Positions 62,037 through 64,000 of a DNA stretch of 64,000 bases are shown in pieces. Both the position numbers and the translations under genes were made by a program. The stretch lies in the NCBI RefSeq assembly GCF_003369565.1, contig NZ_PIOD01000011.1, positions 310,001 to 374,000 of the forward strand. The letters run 5' to 3'. Every line of letters begins with the position of its first letter. The stretch's first letter is position 1. Below the pieces are notes generated by a model. That model was not told the origin of the DNA, did not search any database, and saw only the letters and a list, made by a program, of their open reading frames with translations. Source of the stretch: Oceanobacillus chungangensis (GTDB lineage: Bacteria; Bacillota; Bacilli; Bacillales; Amphibacillaceae).

Positions 62037-63281
62037 ATGGTACTGCCTAACTTTGAAGAAAATTTACAAAAATATGCGAAATTATTGGTTGCCAAAGGAA
62101 TTAATGTTCAACCCGGTGATTGGGTGAAAATGACGATCAACGTTGACCAAGCACCATTAGCACGACTAATTACTAAGGAGGCATATGCACTAAAAGCTGA
62201 GAAAGTTATCGTCAAATGGGCTGACGATGAAATTGGCCGAGAACATTACTTAAATCAGTCTACAGAGGTATTAACGGATATTCCTAAATATGAAATCGAA
62301 GAATCTGAAGATCATGTATTGAATCATCGCGTAAGTCGCCTTTCTATTATTTCTAGTGACCCTGGCCTGCTAGATGGAGTTGATCCAAAAAAAATAGCAG
62401 CATATCAAAGAGTTGCCGGCAAAGCTTTTGAAGCAACAAGAATTGCAACTCAAAACGATGATTTAAAATGGACGGTCGCTGCAGCAGCTGGAGCAGGCTG
62501 GGCTGCAAAAGTATTCCCAGACTTAGAAACAAGCGAAGAACAAGTAGATGCATTATGGGATCAGATTTTTAAAACAAGCCGTGTGTATGCTGATGATCCA
62601 ATTGCAACATGGGATGAGCATAAAAAAACATTGAATGAAAAAGCAGCAAAATTAAACGAAATCCAATTCGATGCGTTACACTATACAGCACCTGGAACAG
62701 ATTTAACATTAGGACTTCCGAAAAACCATATTTGGGCTAGTGCTGAAAGTTATAATCCAAAAGGTGAAGAATTTATTGCTAATATGCCGACAGAAGAAGT
62801 GTTCACTGCTCCAGATACACGTCGGATGGATGGCGTCGTAAGAAGTACGAAGCCACTTAGCTATGCTGGTACACTCATTGAAGGAATTGAAGTTCACTTC
62901 AAGGATGGGAAAATCGTTGATATTACCGCAGAAAAAGGCGATGAAACAATTAAGAAATTAGTGAATGATAATGAAGGTGGAACAGGATTAGGTGAGGTTG
63001 CGCTTGTGCCAGATCCATCTCCAATTTCACAATCGGGAATTACTTTCTTTAACACATTATTTGATGAAAATGCATCAAACCATTTAGCAATTGGATCTGC
63101 CTACCCAACTACAATTGAGGACGGTACTAAAATGAGCCAAGAAGAATTGCAAGAGCATGGAATGAATACATCTACTGTTCACGTTGACTTTATGATTGGT
63201 TCAGACAAAATGGATATTGATGGAATCAAGCAAGATGGAACAATCATGCCAATTTTCCGTAATGGGGACTGGGCATTTTAA
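62037..63281 (+). CDS. ampS: Family M29 aminopeptidase
   Basis: 414 residues, matching AmpS/AmpT/PepS enzymes over the whole length. The metal-binding region is conserved: NMPTEEVFTAPD, GGTGLGEVALVP, SNHLAIGSAY and STVHVDFMIGS supply the Glu, His, Tyr and Asp ligands. It removes N-terminal amino acids and needs a divalent metal. GGGGG lies before the ATG at 62037. A strong terminator follows. Confidence 0.95.
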   Translation: MVLPNFEENLQKYAKLLVAKGINVQPGDWVKMTINVDQAPLARLITKEAYALKAEKVIVKWADDEIGREHYLNQSTEVLTDIPKYEIEESEDHVLNHRVSRLSIISSDPGLLDGVDPKKIAAYQRVAGKAFEATRIATQNDDLKWTVAAAAGAGWAAKVFPDLETSEEQVDALWDQIFKTSRVYADDPIATWDEHKKTLNEKAAKLNEIQFDALHYTAPGTDLTLGLPKNHIWASAESYNPKGEEFIANMPTEEVFTAPDTRRMDGVVRSTKPLSYAGTLIEGIEVHFKDGKIVDITAEKGDETIKKLVNDNEGGTGLGEVALVPDPSPISQSGITFFNTLFDENASNHLAIGSAYPTTIEDGTKMSQEELQEHGMNTSTVHVDFMIGSDKMDIDGIKQDGTIMPIFRNGDWAF

Positions 63282-63310
63282 ATTCATGTGAAGAGCTTTA
63301 AGTAAATAAC

Positions 63311-63360
63311 AATTCCAAGAGTTAGGAAGTTAGTCTCCTTCTCTTGGAATTACTTTTTTT
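63311..63360 (+). terminator. Terminator of ampS
   Basis: An 11-bp stem (AATTCCAAGAG) around a 19-nt loop, followed by ACTTTTTTTAT. Confidence 0.85.
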
Positions 63361-63428
63361 ATCGATCAAAATGTTAATCTATACATTTACGTTCATTATT
63401 AAAACTTAACTCTGTAAAATATCACCTC

Positions 63429-63620
63429 TTATTCCGCTAATAACAAACTTCCTTGTTTATAATCATCTTCTCTCTCCTGTTCAGGCAAAAGTCAACCACC
63501 AGTCGACCAAGCAATATGTGTCACATTTTCCTCATTTATTCCTTTTTTCCCCAAATAATCCGAACTCTATGCCATAATTGGACCGAGTAAACCTGCAGTC
63601 GCTGAAGGCTCTACTTGTAT
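63429..63620 (-). pseudogene. dsdA: C-terminal remnant of D-serine dehydratase
   Basis: A single minus-strand frame of 64 codons reads IQVEPSATAGLLGPIMA, a TAG stop, SSDYLGKKGINEENVTHIAW, STGG, a TGA stop, LLPEQEREDDYKQGS and an end stop. It lines up with the DsdA C-terminus (IRLEPSALAG.AGP ... THLVWATGGGMVPEEEM). Two in-frame stops and loss of the rest of the gene make it a pseudogene. It lies between ampS and the glycerophosphodiesterase gene; no dsdA neighbour is present. Confidence 0.75.
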
Positions 63621-63704
63621 ATTTTATGGTATCATTCTATTCAAATAATGTAATTTAAACTACAACTACAAACTTCTTTTCTTTCCAGAGCAGAAATGAA
63701 AAAG

Positions 63705-63731
63705 AACTTACATCCTACTGAAATGTAAGTT
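63705..63731 (-). terminator. Terminator of the glycerophosphodiesterase gene
   Basis: A perfect 9-bp stem (AACTTACAT) followed by CTTTTTCATTTC on the minus strand. Confidence 0.8.
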
Positions 63732-63757
63732 GTAAGTTCACTCTTATATTAATTACC

Positions 63758-64000
63758 CTACTCGACCTGCAGTAATTCCTTCGTAAATTGAATATCATTA
63801 GTGAAATAACCGTCCACATTGAGCAACTTTACTCTCTCTTGTTCCTTTCTCTCCGTCTCCAAATCATTGAAGAACACATGAACTTCTTTCCCTTGGCGAT
63901 GCAATGCATTGACATTCTTTGTAGTGACATCAGAAGCTTCCATCCCGATGAACGGATAGTCTTCCCTTATCGCTTGCTTTAAGTTAAACTTTTCTTTTCC
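63758..64000 (-). CDS. Glycerophosphodiester phosphodiesterase, C-terminal part (cut by window edge)
   Basis: The frame is open to the right edge (81 codons). The visible part, MEASDVTTKNVNALHRQGKE followed by VHVFFNDLETE and DGYFTNDIQFTKELL, matches the end of GDPD enzymes, where the metal-bearing barrel closes with a VDG.FTN motif. The full enzyme hydrolyses glycerophosphodiesters to glycerol-3-phosphate and an alcohol. The N-terminal two-thirds lie outside the window, so export and active-site residues cannot be judged. Confidence 0.8.
   Translation of the reverse strand, partial: GKEKFNLKQAIREDYPFIGMEASDVTTKNVNALHRQGKEVHVFFNDLETERKEQERVKLLNVDGYFTNDIQFTKELLQVE

Overview
The window is low-GC, Gram-positive chromosomal DNA from an endospore-forming member of the Bacillaceae. 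Three things point there. Many genes have strong AGGAGG-type ribosome binding sites and GTG or TTG starts. Several genes are sporulation-specific: a SpoVA-type operon, two YjcZ-family miniproteins and a Spo0E-like phosphatase. The gene order also follows the Bacillus subtilis yku-ykr-pdh-ykt-yla-pyc-cta region in rearranged blocks. An Oceanobacillus/Virgibacillus-like organism is the best guess, but this is inferred from gene content and order; no rRNA marker is present. I saw no tRNA, rRNA, CRISPR array, prophage or intact insertion sequence.

Layout. 1-12.3 kb is a housekeeping block: the 3' part of ctaA (heme A synthase), pycA, ftsW, ylaN, a YlaL-like gene, ylaJ, ylaI, ylaH, a YlaF-like gene, an inositol-phosphatase gene, a YkzI-like gene, yktB and a nitronate monooxygenase-like gene. 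Translation factor gene typA, which sits between ylaF and ylaH in B. subtilis, is missing here. 12.4-19.8 kb is central carbon metabolism: a dual-function SR1/SR1P small RNA gene not listed as an ordinary ORF, a polysaccharide deacetylase lipoprotein, the pdhABCD operon and ykyA. 20-24.5 kb carries def, a 34-residue small ORF, rpoY-rnjA (RNA polymerase epsilon and RNase J1) and ktrC. 24.6-39 kb holds an asymmetric two-subunit ABC exporter, a thioredoxin-like protein, YkuS, a CBS-domain protein of the CbpB/DarB type, an ArsR-CDF metal efflux pair, a YkuE-like phosphoesterase, a Sco-type protein, YkyB, an FbpB-like basic peptide, a Spo0E-like phosphatase, signal peptidase I, a YjcZ miniprotein and KtrD.

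40.2-44.0 kb is the most distinctive region. It is a seven-gene operon with the order DUF1657 / YhcN-like lipoprotein / spoVAC / spoVAD / spoVAEb / DUF1657 / DUF421. It matches the layout of the spoVA(2mob) spore heat-resistance operon, but no transposon genes lie beside it. The last protein carries a third DUF1657-like unit fused to its C-terminus.

44-64 kb is more accessory: a medium-chain reductase, an unknown permease, a YceI protein, a VanW protein, a type II NADH dehydrogenase, a VWA lipoprotein whose signal peptide is separated by a one-base frameshift, topoisomerase III, a ZIP metal transporter, a family S13 DD-peptidase, a second YjcZ protein, an MFS drug exporter, an aldo-keto reductase, an M29 aminopeptidase and the 3' end of a glycerophosphodiesterase gene. 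This part also holds decayed genes: an amino-acid solute-binding protein, a D-serine dehydratase C-terminus and possible smaller remnants. Copies of a GC-rich intergenic repeat family lie at about 23.3, 52.0 and 55.4 kb.

Several genes are functionally connected. PycA and PDH are the two main entries from pyruvate to the citrate cycle. In B. subtilis, KtrC binds c-di-AMP and a DarB-type protein binds c-di-AMP and PycA; KtrD is the channel that KtrC gates. YlaN and the FbpB-like peptide both point to iron control. Spo0E-like, SpoVA and YjcZ proteins cover entry into sporulation, spore-membrane and spore-coat stages.
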